Part shown: positions 24,005 through 31,997 of the stretch, piece after piece
How the letters are laid out: every line of letters starts with the position of its first letter
How positions within the stretch are numbered: the stretch's first letter is position 1
Assembly (NCBI GenBank): GCA_041390905.1
Contig: JAWKPA010000012.1
Location: 1,240,001 to 1,304,000, forward strand
Direction: 5' to 3'
DNA from: JACKCD01 sp041390905
GTDB lineage: Bacteria > Chloroflexota > Anaerolineae > Promineifilales > Promineifilaceae
DNA length: 64,000 nt
Translations under genes and position numbers: made by a program
Notes under the pieces: model-generated
What the model saw: only the letters and a program-made list of their open reading frames with translations
What the model was told of the DNA's origin: nothing
The model's database searches: none

Positions 24005-25720
24005 TTATCTTTGCCACGGCTCGTATTTATCAAGGATGGAGCCACCGATAAATTCACGGACAATGGCATCGCTGGGAATATAGGCCAGCATTTCCGGGGG
24101 GAGAGGGTCAAACCATTGCAAAAAGGCCAACAGCCGGTTGGCTTCAATGCGTTCCGGGGTGCCTGGCTCAACTTGCAGCAGCAGGGGATAGGCCAGAGTT
24201 TTTAAGACTGAAAGTTCATAGACCAGGGCAGAATTAAAGAAGACGTTGGCGTTGTTTTGGTGCGGAAAGATGTGGCGTTTTTCGCCGCGCCGCACGCTTT
24301 GCCAACGGCCGATTGTGTCAGTAGCGGTATAGCCACGATGGGAGGCATCGCGGACAATGCGGCGCAGCAGGCGGGTGTCGGTGGTGGGGACGCGGTTGTG
24401 TTTGTCCAAATTAAGCTGGGTAAAAGCGGAAATGAAGATGCGATAGAGTGCCTGGGGGTTAACACCTTCGACTAAACGTGGGTTTAGCCCATGAATCCCT
24501 TCGATAATGATCACGTGGTCAGGCCCGATGGATAGTTCTTCACCCCATTCGCGGGTGCCGGTGTGGAAGTTGTAGCGTGGCTGAACGATTGTTTCACCAG
24601 CCAGAAGCTGCTGTAGGTGGTGTTGGAAGAGATGAATATCAACGGCTTCGATAGTTTCAAAATCGTAGTCACCGTTTTCATCGCGGGGGGTTTTGTCGCG
24701 GTTGACAAAGTAGTTGTCCATGCCCATGGTGATGGGGTACATGCCTTGGGCCATTAGCTGAATGGCGAGCCGCTTGCTAAAGGTGGTTTTGCCGGCCGAT
24801 GTTGGCCCTGAAATGAGAATGATTTTGACCAACCCGCGCTGGCTGGCGATGTCGCTGGCGACATTGGAAAGCTGGAGCTGGTGGAACGCTTCAGCGACAA
24901 GAATGACTTCCTGAATACGGCCGTTTCTGATCGCCTCATTCATAGCCGTCACATGCGGCACCCCAATAATCCGCAGCCATTCCGAATACTCCTGAAAAAC
25001 CCGCGCCAGCCGGGGTTCATCCTCAAACGGCTGTAGCTTGTCTGGCTGCTGGCGGCGGGGATATTGCAAAATAAACCCATTGCCATAATGGCGCAGCGCA
25101 AACAAGGAAAGATAGCTGGTGCGCGGCACCATAAAGCCGTGAAAATAATCACGCACCCCATTTAACTCATAAAGCGTCAGATAATCTTTGCGCCGGTTGG
25201 CAAAAAGTTCTGCCTTTTCCAGGTCGCCGCTGGCGCGGAAAAGCCGTAGTGCTTCAGCCAAAGGTACTTGCACCTGGTTAATGGGCAGGTCGGCATCAAC
25301 CAGGGCCTGCATTCGCTGGCGCAGCCGCTCTAACTCCTCATCGGTAAGCTGCTGCCGATCCTGGCGTTCGCAGTAATAGCCGCCAAAGGGCATGGAGTGG
25401 TGGATGGTGATGATGCAGCCGGGAAAAAGTTCGGCGGCGGCGGCGATGAGAAGGAAGCTGAGGGAGCGGCGATAGATTCTCATGCCGTCGGAGTAGGACA
25501 GCGTGATGGGGACAACGTCGGCATCACGATCTACGGGACGAGAGAGTTCGCGTAGCTGCCCGTTGCGTAGGGCGGCCACGACCGGACTGGTGGTGGGTAG
25601 CTGCGCTGCCTTGACAAAGGCTTCGATGGCATCTCCTTTGGGGCCTTCAAGAATGGTGTTGTTGGGAAAACGCACTTGAACGGTTTGACGTTCAGGGGCG
25701 GGGTAAATGAGGTTGTTCAT
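24005..25720 (-). CDS. TGS-domain nucleoside (uridine-like) kinase
   Basis: The 571-residue protein has an N-terminal TGS domain (about 10-75), a ThrRS-like second additional domain with IITIHHSMPFGGYYCE, a linker region, and a C-terminal P-loop kinase of the uridine kinase/phosphoribulokinase type. Kinase motifs are LISGPTSAGKTTFSKRL near residue 300, GMDNYFVNRDKTPRDENGDY, and IIIEGIHGLNP. Such long kinases in Firmicutes and Chloroflexota are annotated as nucleoside kinases; the substrate is unproven. ATG 25720 has only a weak AAGG upstream. Confidence 0.88.
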   Translation of the reverse strand: MNNLIYPAPERQTVQVRFPNNTILEGPKGDAIEAFVKAAQLPTTSPVVAALRNGQLRELSRPVDRDADVVPITLSYSDGMRIYRRSLSFLLIAAAAELFPGCIITIHHSMPFGGYYCERQDRQQLTDEELERLRQRMQALVDADLPINQVQVPLAEALRLFRASGDLEKAELFANRRKDYLTLYELNGVRDYFHGFMVPRTSYLSLFALRHYGNGFILQYPRRQQPDKLQPFEDEPRLARVFQEYSEWLRIIGVPHVTAMNEAIRNGRIQEVILVAEAFHQLQLSNVASDIASQRGLVKIILISGPTSAGKTTFSKRLAIQLMAQGMYPITMGMDNYFVNRDKTPRDENGDYDFETIEAVDIHLFQHHLQQLLAGETIVQPRYNFHTGTREWGEELSIGPDHVIIIEGIHGLNPRLVEGVNPQALYRIFISAFTQLNLDKHNRVPTTDTRLLRRIVRDASHRGYTATDTIGRWQSVRRGEKRHIFPHQNNANVFFNSALVYELSVLKTLAYPLLLQVEPGTPERIEANRLLAFLQWFDPLPPEMLAYIPSDAIVREFIGGSILDKYEPWQR

Positions 25721-25800
25721 TAGGGAGCCTTAAGGGACATTTTTGCAAGTGGCGGCAAAAACGACTCAGTGGTGCGTGACCAAGGCCACGCGGGGTTCAG

Positions 25801-26562
25801 TTACTGCGTAAAATAGTTGGAAATGAGGGTGATACTGCGCGGGACAGCATCTTGCAGGATGGTCTGGACGTTGGCAACGGGGATTTTGCCAAAAACGTGG
25901 GCCTCCATCCATGCCGGGTTTTGCAGGCTGGCGGCAAAGCGGTCGGGGGTTATGCCAAGCCGCTGGGCGTAGATGTTGATGGTTTGGCTAGTGGCACCGG
26001 GCTGGAGCTGGGCAACGAGCATGGCTTGCCAATCGTTGAGGGCGGTGTCTGGGGCGAAAGGGAGCCATTGTTGGGGGCGAGCGGCGGCGAGGGTATGAAC
26101 GGCCGTTTGTGGCAATTCCGCCTGCGCCAACTGATCTAGATAGGTGAGTAAAATGTTGTGCGCCAGGTGCCGCTGCTCATGACTTTCCCACATCTCCCGC
26201 TGGCGAAAGAAAGCGTACACAATTTCCCGTAGCCAGATGAGGTCAAGGAGCAAATGCGCTGCATAGCCAGCGATAAAGACAGCGTGGTTGGGTTCCATCA
26301 TGGCCGGATTAGCAAGGGCGGGGTAGGCGGCAAACATTTCCTCATATGCTTCCAACTGCGGTACGGGGGGCATGGTGTAGAAGTGGGTGGTGTCTCGCGG
26401 GACGCTGGAAACGGTGGAGAGATCGGCGGCGACGCTGCCCAGGTAGAAGGCGGGCCAATGTTGGGTGAGGTGGTGGGAGAGAAAACGGCCGTTTTCCCCA
26501 TCATCTGCTAACCGAACCAAAATTTGCTCGGCAACCGCCAAGTGCATAAATGGCGTAGGCAT
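25801..26562 (-). CDS. Zinc-dependent phospholipase C-like protein
   Basis: The 253-residue protein starts MPTPFMHLAVAEQIL and continues with FYLGSVAADLSTV, THFYTMP and NHAVFIAGYAAHLLLDLIW. These His/Asp-rich helices resemble the Zn_dep_PLPC family, which is common in Chloroflexota and mostly of unknown role. No signal peptide is seen. It follows the transglycosylase gene by 9 bp on the same strand, so the two are likely co-transcribed. Confidence 0.75.
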   Translation of the reverse strand: MPTPFMHLAVAEQILVRLADDGENGRFLSHHLTQHWPAFYLGSVAADLSTVSSVPRDTTHFYTMPPVPQLEAYEEMFAAYPALANPAMMEPNHAVFIAGYAAHLLLDLIWLREIVYAFFRQREMWESHEQRHLAHNILLTYLDQLAQAELPQTAVHTLAAARPQQWLPFAPDTALNDWQAMLVAQLQPGATSQTINIYAQRLGITPDRFAASLQNPAWMEAHVFGKIPVANVQTILQDAVPRSITLISNYFTQ

Positions 26563-26571
26563 CGGAGTTTC

Positions 26572-27528
26572 CTAACGGTGCCAGGCGGGGCATTGCGATG
26601 GGGCAAACCAGCGCGTGCTAACCCGACCCCGCAGCCGATCCAGGCTGGGCAAACAGGCAATGAGGATATTTGGATTACTGTTTTTAACCACTTTGGGGTC
26701 GCCAATACCCAACCGTGCTTGTAGCTGTGGTTCAATTTCGTCGTCATCGCCAAACAAAACAGGGTTGGTGTCAATGGGCTGAACCAGTGCCACCGGCACG
26801 GCGTAGCCCTTGATATACAAAGCTCGCCCTGAAGCGTCTATATAATCATACACAATATGCTCCCCATAAGTATGTAAGCCAGAAATGGGCTGCTGCCCCA
26901 GCACCAGCAGGGCTTCTGTTGGCACATTCCCCTGCCGAATTTCTAGTGCCACAGTCCACTGGGAGGCGATTTCCGGGGCTATGCCGCTGCGTGAAGCAAT
27001 GGCGCGGCCATAAGCATCCAGCACGTCAACGGCATAGGCGCGTGGCACGCGGCTCTCGGCATATTCCCAACCGCCGCTGTAGGCTGTAAGGGCAGCAAAA
27101 AGATCGCCCCCGGATTGGAGAATGATTTCGGCCAAAATGGCACCACCCCACCGTAGATTGGTCAGGGGATCTTTGAGTTCGTCAGATGAAGGTCGCCATT
27201 CCAGACCTGGCCCGGTTGGCATAACACCCATCAGGCCAACGGCTCCGACGCGGCTTTCGGCAAATGGGTCGCCATTTGATTCGGCAGCTACAACGGCGGC
27301 AATAAAATCCGGATCGATCCCGTATTTATGGGCGACTTCCTGAATTTGCGGCGACCAGCGGCGAATGGCCGGACTCCAAAGGTTGGACAGGATTATGGGC
27401 TTGCTGTCTGTTTGCTTAAGTCCCTGAGTAGGTATGGCGTGAATCTGAGCAGGCTGGGCATTCAGTCCTACTATCGCCAGGATGATCCCGGTAAAAAGAA
27501 CGAGGGCAAAGCGTAAAATACGTCTCAT
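26572..27528 (-). CDS. Exported lytic transglycosylase (SLT domain)
   Basis: The 318-residue protein has an N-terminal signal segment (LRFALVLFTGIILAIVGL). The SLT domain spans about residues 60-170, with the catalytic glutamate in VVAAESNGDP, then GAVGLMGVMP and LTAYSGGWEYAE. The C-terminal 140 residues are not recognised. It would cleave peptidoglycan outside the membrane. ATG 27528 is chosen; TTG 27540 is in frame. A paralogue is encoded at 1362-2123. Confidence 0.88.
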   Translation of the reverse strand: MRRILRFALVLFTGIILAIVGLNAQPAQIHAIPTQGLKQTDSKPIILSNLWSPAIRRWSPQIQEVAHKYGIDPDFIAAVVAAESNGDPFAESRVGAVGLMGVMPTGPGLEWRPSSDELKDPLTNLRWGGAILAEIILQSGGDLFAALTAYSGGWEYAESRVPRAYAVDVLDAYGRAIASRSGIAPEIASQWTVALEIRQGNVPTEALLVLGQQPISGLHTYGEHIVYDYIDASGRALYIKGYAVPVALVQPIDTNPVLFGDDDEIEPQLQARLGIGDPKVVKNSNPNILIACLPSLDRLRGRVSTRWFAPSQCPAWHR

Positions 27529-27839
27529 TTCTTTTGCCAACTTGCGCTTGAACAGCCAGCATCTTGAAGGAAATTCTTATTCTTGGTGCATTCCGAAACT
27601 TGTGCGGATCGGCTACCAGGGGGCATTCTAACATATGGCAGGAAAGAGTGTCAATTAGTTATGTTAACCAAACGCCTCCATTTTCTGAACAAATTTTTTG
27701 GATATTTTTAAGGAGGTGGGGCAAAACGGCCGTTTCTCGACAACTACTTTAGCTGGGTAATGTTTACTACTTAATAGCCAAAATAAGCCGTAGGCGGTAT
27801 AACTGCATGTTAGAGTATTTTGCTGTGGATGGAGAGAAT

Positions 27840-28235
27840 ATGCCCGTTATCCTTGTTGTTGATGATAACCCACAAATGGCTGAATTGATACAAGAACTGG
27901 TTCAGATTGCTGGCTATGAGACAGAAGTTGCCTATAGCGGCCTGGAAGGACTGGACAAAGCCCGTGACGGTATGCCTGACCTGATTTTGGTGGATTTGAT
28001 GATGCCAGAGATGAACGGGTGGGAAGTGTACCAGCAGTTACGGGAATTTTCGTCTATCCCGGTTATTTTTGTGACCGCGTATGATTCGCCGCAGAACAAG
28101 GCGCGGGCGCAGCAGTTGGGGGCGGCAGCGATGATTAGCAAGGAAAAAGCGCCGATTGAGTTGGCACACCAGATTCAGCTTGTGTTGGGAAGCGAGGTGG
28201 GGGGACAGAAAAAGTACAAGGAATATTTGCACTAA
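27840..28235 (+). CDS. Single-domain response regulator
   Basis: The 131-residue protein is one receiver domain. VILVVDDNPQMAEL supplies the acidic pocket, DLILVDLMMPEMNG the phospho-acceptor aspartate, VTAYD the switch threonine, and a lysine lies in ISKEKAP. No output domain is present, so it acts by protein contact like CheY or SpoIIF/Spo0F-type relays. The start is 27840, preceded by GGAGAG. No kinase is adjacent. It overlaps the convergent next gene by 4 bp. Confidence 0.93.
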   Translation: MPVILVVDDNPQMAELIQELVQIAGYETEVAYSGLEGLDKARDGMPDLILVDLMMPEMNGWEVYQQLREFSSIPVIFVTAYDSPQNKARAQQLGAAAMISKEKAPIELAHQIQLVLGSEVGGQKKYKEYLH

Positions 28236-28804
28236 AACCCTTCTTCTGCCGGTGCGTTAAGTAGGTTGAAGTTGAAGCTGGTGGTCTGGGGTGGCAGTTG
28301 CCACCAGCTAAGACGGGCCGAGCGCAACGGCCGTTTAATTTCCCCCGGCCTTTTCACCCGCACTACATCCGTTGTTCCCTCGGCGGGCAACAAGACCCCA
28401 CTTAGCAGCACCCCTGTTTCCATATCTGCCTTGCGGTTGGTATAGACATAGCAAGGCAGCTTCGCATATAGCTCCACGTCGCGCAGAAAAAGCTGTGTTT
28501 CCTGCCCAAACTGCGACACACCAAAAATTTCCGCACGCGGAAACTGTTCCCCAAACTCGCGTATCCACTCATAGAGCTTGAGCGACCGCACTTCGTTACC
28601 CCAATCATCGAGCAAGAAGGCGGGGAACAGCAGTGCCTCGGTGCCGCGCTGTATCAGTGGATAGCGCAAGAAGAGAATGTCGCCGGTTGTTTCTTTGTCG
28701 GGTGTGTCGTTGAGGAGGTGCAAAACGGCCGTTTCTCCCGCCTGCCAAAGTTCACCTTGCACCCGCTGCGTTGCCAAATTCATGTTTACCATAGCCATTT
28801 CCAT
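28232..28804 (-). CDS. Hypothetical protein, 190 residues
   Basis: I do not recognise a family. The protein is soluble-looking, with no signal peptide or membrane segment, and is rich in aromatic and acidic residues (LRDVELYAKLPCYVYTNRKA). It ends against the convergent response regulator gene. GGGAG lies about 11 nt before the ATG. Two AACGGCCGTT copies fall inside, as in other lineage-specific genes here. Nothing in the neighbourhood points to a function. Confidence 0.65.
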   Translation of the reverse strand: MEMAMVNMNLATQRVQGELWQAGETAVLHLLNDTPDKETTGDILFLRYPLIQRGTEALLFPAFLLDDWGNEVRSLKLYEWIREFGEQFPRAEIFGVSQFGQETQLFLRDVELYAKLPCYVYTNRKADMETGVLLSGVLLPAEGTTDVVRVKRPGEIKRPLRSARLSWWQLPPQTTSFNFNLLNAPAEEGF

Positions 28805-28965
28805 CTAAAAGTCTCCCACCTATTTTCCCCTGATTAAAAAGATCACGCAAAGCCGCCAAGGCGCAAAGATAAATTGCCCAAATCCCTCACCCTGTTTATC
28901 ATTCTCAACGCATCATGACGCGAAGGGTAGAAACCATTTCGCGTCTCATTTTGGAGGAAAGAACG

Positions 28966-29472
28966 TTGAGTAAAGAAGCAACCATTGCCCAGGCCAAAAA
29001 GCTGCGGCAAGAAGACCAACTGGAAGAGTCACAAGAACTGCTGCTGGAATTGCTGTATGACCACCCCGACGACCCGCTGGTGCTGTACGAAGTCGGTGGC
29101 TCGTATGACGTGCTGGGCGAAGAGCCAGAGGCAATCCCCTATTACCAGCAGGCCATCGCCGCCGGGCTGGCGGGCGACGACCTGCAAGAATGTTTGGTAT
29201 GCCTGGGTAGCAGTCAGCGTTATGTGGGCGAGCCAGAAAAAGCGATAGCGATTTTGCAAGAGGCGCAGGAAAAATTCCCCGCTAACCGTAGTGCTGCTGT
29301 CTTTTTGGCGTTGGCATATTACAGTGATGGGCAGGAAGACAAGGCGGTGAAACTGCTGATGGAATTGCTGCTGGAAACCACTAATGATGACAATATCCTG
29401 GCCTATCGCCACGCCCTGGAATATTACAAAGACCATCTGGACGAAGAGTGGTCGGATGAGGACGAGGCATAA
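28966..29472 (+). CDS. Tetratricopeptide repeat protein
   Basis: The 168-residue form begins SKEATIAQAKKLRQEDQLEE, typical of small bacterial TPR proteins. Three to four TPR-like helical pairs follow (LVLYEVGGSYDVLGEEPEAI, LVCLGSSQRYVGEPEKAIAI, AAVFLALAYYSDGQEDKAVK). I choose TTG 28966 because GGAGG lies 8 nt before it and homology begins there; ATG 28915 is in frame. A protein-binding role is inferred. The next gene starts 4 bp after its stop. Confidence 0.88.
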   Translation: MSKEATIAQAKKLRQEDQLEESQELLLELLYDHPDDPLVLYEVGGSYDVLGEEPEAIPYYQQAIAAGLAGDDLQECLVCLGSSQRYVGEPEKAIAILQEAQEKFPANRSAAVFLALAYYSDGQEDKAVKLLMELLLETTNDDNILAYRHALEYYKDHLDEEWSDEDEA

Positions 29473-29475
29473 CGG

Positions 29476-30885
29476 ATGCGGCCGCTGGAATTGTTGTCAC
29501 TGCTATTAACGCTGCCGCCGCTGGTGTATTTGTTGCTCGGCCGGCCGTATCCGCGCTGGTTGGGGTGGGTGGGATTAACGGCCGTTCTTCTTACCCTCCT
29601 CCACCTCCTCATCGAACGCTACCGCTGGCAAATGGTACCCGCCTATCTGCTGGTGGGCTGCATCGGCGTGGGGGCCATATGGCAGTTGTGGGCAGGGGGA
29701 ACTGGTTTGCCCCGTCTTGCCGCCGTCGTGCTGGCCGTGCTGGGGCTACTGCTATTCCTCGTGGCGGCAGCATTGCCCATTGCCGTCCCCATTCCCAAAC
29801 TACTGCCCCCCACCGGCCCCTACGCCATTGGCACCGTCACCTACTACCTGCGCGACGAAGGCCGCCGCGAAACCTACAGCCCCACGCCCGGCGGCTCCCG
29901 CGAACTCATGGTGCAAATTTGGTACCCGGCTGCTGCTGGCAGTGACGCGCCCCGCGCTCTCTATCTGCCCGACTACGCCATTGCGTCTCCGGCCATTGCC
30001 GCCGAACTCAAATTGCCGGGTTTTATGTTTAGCCACCTGAACCTGGCGTTGACGGAGGCGCGGCAGGGGGTGGCGTTTGTGGAGGAAAACGGCCGTTTTC
30101 CCCTCCTCATCTTTTCCCACGGCGTTCGCGCTGGCTTTCGCAGCCAAAACAGCAGCCAAATTCAGGAGCTGGTTAGCCACGGCTACGTGGTGGCGGCACT
30201 TGACCACACCTATGGCGGTCTGTTCACCGTTTTTCCCGATGGCCGCATTGTCTTTTTTAACAACGACACTGTTTTTGGTGGTGACTACACCAATTTGCCC
30301 GACGCGGTGCGGCTGATTGGCGTGTGGGCTGACGATATTGGCTTTTTGTTGGGCGAAATGGGGCAGTGGGATGCGGGTGAGGGAGAGGGAGGTGGGGTGT
30401 TTAACGGCCGTTTAGACCTCACCCAAGTCGGCGTTTTCGGCCATTCCACCGGTGCCGGTGCCGCCGTCACCTTCTGCAATCGGGATAATCGCTGCCGTGC
30501 TGGCGTGGGTCTCGATAGCTGGGTTGAGCCGCTGGATCCGGCCGCCATCCACCTGCCCCAGCCCTTCATGTTTCTCAGCACCCCGCGTTGGCTGGGCGAC
30601 GCCAACCGCGCCAACGGGCAGCAGATTTTCAACCAGCTTGGTAGCCAGGGGTACTGGCTCAAAATTGCCAACACCGAGCATTTCGACTTTTCTGACCTCC
30701 CCCTCTTTTCGCCGCTCACCCCCCAGCTTGGTCTTTCGGGCACCATCAACAGCCAATACAGCCAGCGGCTGATAAACGCCTATCTGGTAGCCTTTTTTGA
30801 CCAAACGCTAAAAAACCAGCCCGCCGACCTGCTCACCCGCCCGGATTCGCCGTATCCAGAGGTGGCGTTTATGAAGAAGGGGTGA
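29476..30885 (+). CDS. Membrane-anchored PAF-acetylhydrolase-like alpha/beta hydrolase
   Basis: The 469-residue protein begins with about three or four membrane segments (residues 1-110). An alpha/beta-hydrolase follows: oxyanion region FSHGVRAGFRSQNS, nucleophile GHSTGAGAAVTFC, acid in GLDSWVEP, and histidine in NTEHFDFSDLPLFSPL. These match the platelet-activating-factor acetylhydrolase/lipase group, so an extracytoplasmic ester or phospholipid substrate is likely. It is coupled to the TPR gene (4-bp gap). Three AACGGCCGTT copies lie in the frame. Confidence 0.88.
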   Translation: MRPLELLSLLLTLPPLVYLLLGRPYPRWLGWVGLTAVLLTLLHLLIERYRWQMVPAYLLVGCIGVGAIWQLWAGGTGLPRLAAVVLAVLGLLLFLVAAALPIAVPIPKLLPPTGPYAIGTVTYYLRDEGRRETYSPTPGGSRELMVQIWYPAAAGSDAPRALYLPDYAIASPAIAAELKLPGFMFSHLNLALTEARQGVAFVEENGRFPLLIFSHGVRAGFRSQNSSQIQELVSHGYVVAALDHTYGGLFTVFPDGRIVFFNNDTVFGGDYTNLPDAVRLIGVWADDIGFLLGEMGQWDAGEGEGGGVFNGRLDLTQVGVFGHSTGAGAAVTFCNRDNRCRAGVGLDSWVEPLDPAAIHLPQPFMFLSTPRWLGDANRANGQQIFNQLGSQGYWLKIANTEHFDFSDLPLFSPLTPQLGLSGTINSQYSQRLINAYLVAFFDQTLKNQPADLLTRPDSPYPEVAFMKKG

Positions 30886-30895
30886 TTGGTATTGT

Positions 30896-30965
30896 GAATT
30901 AGGAAGTATGAAGTATGAATTATGAAGCGTCCCTTTCATAATTCATACTTCATACTTCCTAATTC
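30896..30965. terminator. 31-bp perfect hairpin between convergent genes
   Basis: Arms at 30896-30926 and 30935-30965, built from AAGTATGAAGTATGAATTATG, pair without mismatch around an 8-nt loop. It lies 10 bp after one stop and 5 bp before the other, fitting a bidirectional terminator. Confidence 0.8.
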
Positions 30966-30970
30966 TTAAA

Positions 30971-31444
30971 TCACTCAACCAAAACGGCCGTTTTTCCCCC
31001 CACCACCCGCCGCAATTCCGCCAGCGACAGCCGCAGCAGGGCATCCAGGTCGCCGCCGCCGCCGTAAATGTCCCCCGTCAGCGCCAGCACCTCCGCTTCC
31101 AGCACCGTTGCCAGCGGCTGTAAATGGCCGAAGGGGGGAACGGAGCCGGGGATATAGCCAGTAACGGCCGTTACCTTCTCCCCCAACGCCACCCGCACCC
31201 GTCGCCGTGCCAGCCCCAAATGGTCGGCCAGCAGCTTACTGCTAATCTTGGCTTGTCCGCTGGCAACCACCAGCACCGGCTCCCCATCAGCCACAAACAG
31301 CACCGACTTGATAATTTGCGCCGGAGCCACCCCCAACGCCGCCGCTGCATCCACCACCGTTGGCGTAGGCACCCCCGGCCACACCAGCGTCGCCGCAATG
31401 TTTTGGGCGGCAATAAACCGTTCTAAATCGTTTGACGTTAACAT
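30971..31444 (-). CDS. YbaK/ProX-type aminoacyl-tRNA deacylase
   Basis: The 157-residue protein contains IIKSVLFVADGEPVLVVASGQAKISSKLLADHLG, the conserved lysine region of the YbaK/EbsC/ProX family, and the later TGYIPGSVPPFGH loop. These proteins hydrolyse mischarged tRNAs such as Cys-tRNAPro in trans. TATTAT lies 6 nt before the ATG with no Shine-Dalgarno site, suggesting a leaderless message. Confidence 0.9.
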   Translation of the reverse strand: MLTSNDLERFIAAQNIAATLVWPGVPTPTVVDAAAALGVAPAQIIKSVLFVADGEPVLVVASGQAKISSKLLADHLGLARRRVRVALGEKVTAVTGYIPGSVPPFGHLQPLATVLEAEVLALTGDIYGGGGDLDALLRLSLAELRRVVGGKTAVLVE

Positions 31445-31450
31445 ATGGGT

Positions 31451-31456
31451 ATAATA
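31451..31456 (-). promoter_or_regulatory. TATTAT box for a leaderless transcript
   Basis: On the minus strand TATTAT is followed by ACCCAT and then ATG 31444. The 6-nt spacing places transcription start at the start codon. Confidence 0.45.
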
Positions 31457-31544
31457 GCAAAATCACGGCGGATAAGCCGAAAAACGGGTTTGAGTATCTT
31501 AACGAGGAAATTCTTTTACGCTGAACAAGATAATTTGGCACGCG

Positions 31545-31590
31545 AAGGCGCAAAGACGCGAAGGCAAGAAACTTTGCGTCTTTGCGCCTT
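31545..31590. repeat. cgcaaagacgc hairpin
   Basis: Nineteen-base arms (31545-31563 and 31572-31590) pair with one mismatch around an 8-nt loop. Same family as 13376-13424. It lies in the divergent gap between the deacylase start and the next plus-strand gene. Confidence 0.65.
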
Positions 31591-31633
31591 TGCGTGAGCT
31601 ATTTTGGTTCTGGCTTGCCCAGGTGATGCAAGG

Positions 31634-31930
31634 ATGATGTTACAAAAACGGCCGTTAGGCACAAGCAGTATTGCATTAGGGGTTTTAGCACTGTTGCTGT
31701 CGGGTGGCGTGATGCTGGTGCGGCAGCAGGGGTGGCTGGCACTCTACCCCATTCCCTTTTTTGTGGTTGCCACCCTCCCCTTTTTTCTGGCCTTGCTCGG
31801 CTTCATCATGGGCAGCACCGCCCTTTTTGCCCGCGAGCCGGGGCGATTAACGGCCGTTTCCGGCCTCACCCTCTCCCTCCTCACCCTCTGCTTCACCCTC
31901 TACACCCTCAGCACCATTCTGCCAAAATAG
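31634..31930 (+). CDS. Small membrane protein, function unknown
   Basis: The 98-residue form starts at ATG 31634 after AAGGA; ATG 31604 is in frame. It has three hydrophobic segments: ALGVLALLLSGGVMLV, a segment around IPFFVVATLPFFLALLGFIMG, and one around GLTLSLLTLCFTLYTLSTI. It resembles small DUF4190-like membrane proteins only in general appearance. No function is proposed. Confidence 0.65.
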   Translation: MMLQKRPLGTSSIALGVLALLLSGGVMLVRQQGWLALYPIPFFVVATLPFFLALLGFIMGSTALFAREPGRLTAVSGLTLSLLTLCFTLYTLSTILPK

Positions 31931-31940
31931 GCGATTAGCG

Positions 31941-31987
31941 ATTGGAGATTGGAGATTATGAACCCTAATCAATCTCCAATCTCCAAT
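31941..31987. terminator. GATTGGAGATT-type hairpin between convergent genes
   Basis: Perfect 17-bp arms (31941-31957 and 31971-31987) with a 13-nt loop separate the small membrane protein gene from the convergent WD40 gene. Confidence 0.7.
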
Positions 31988-31997
31988 CCCCAATCAC

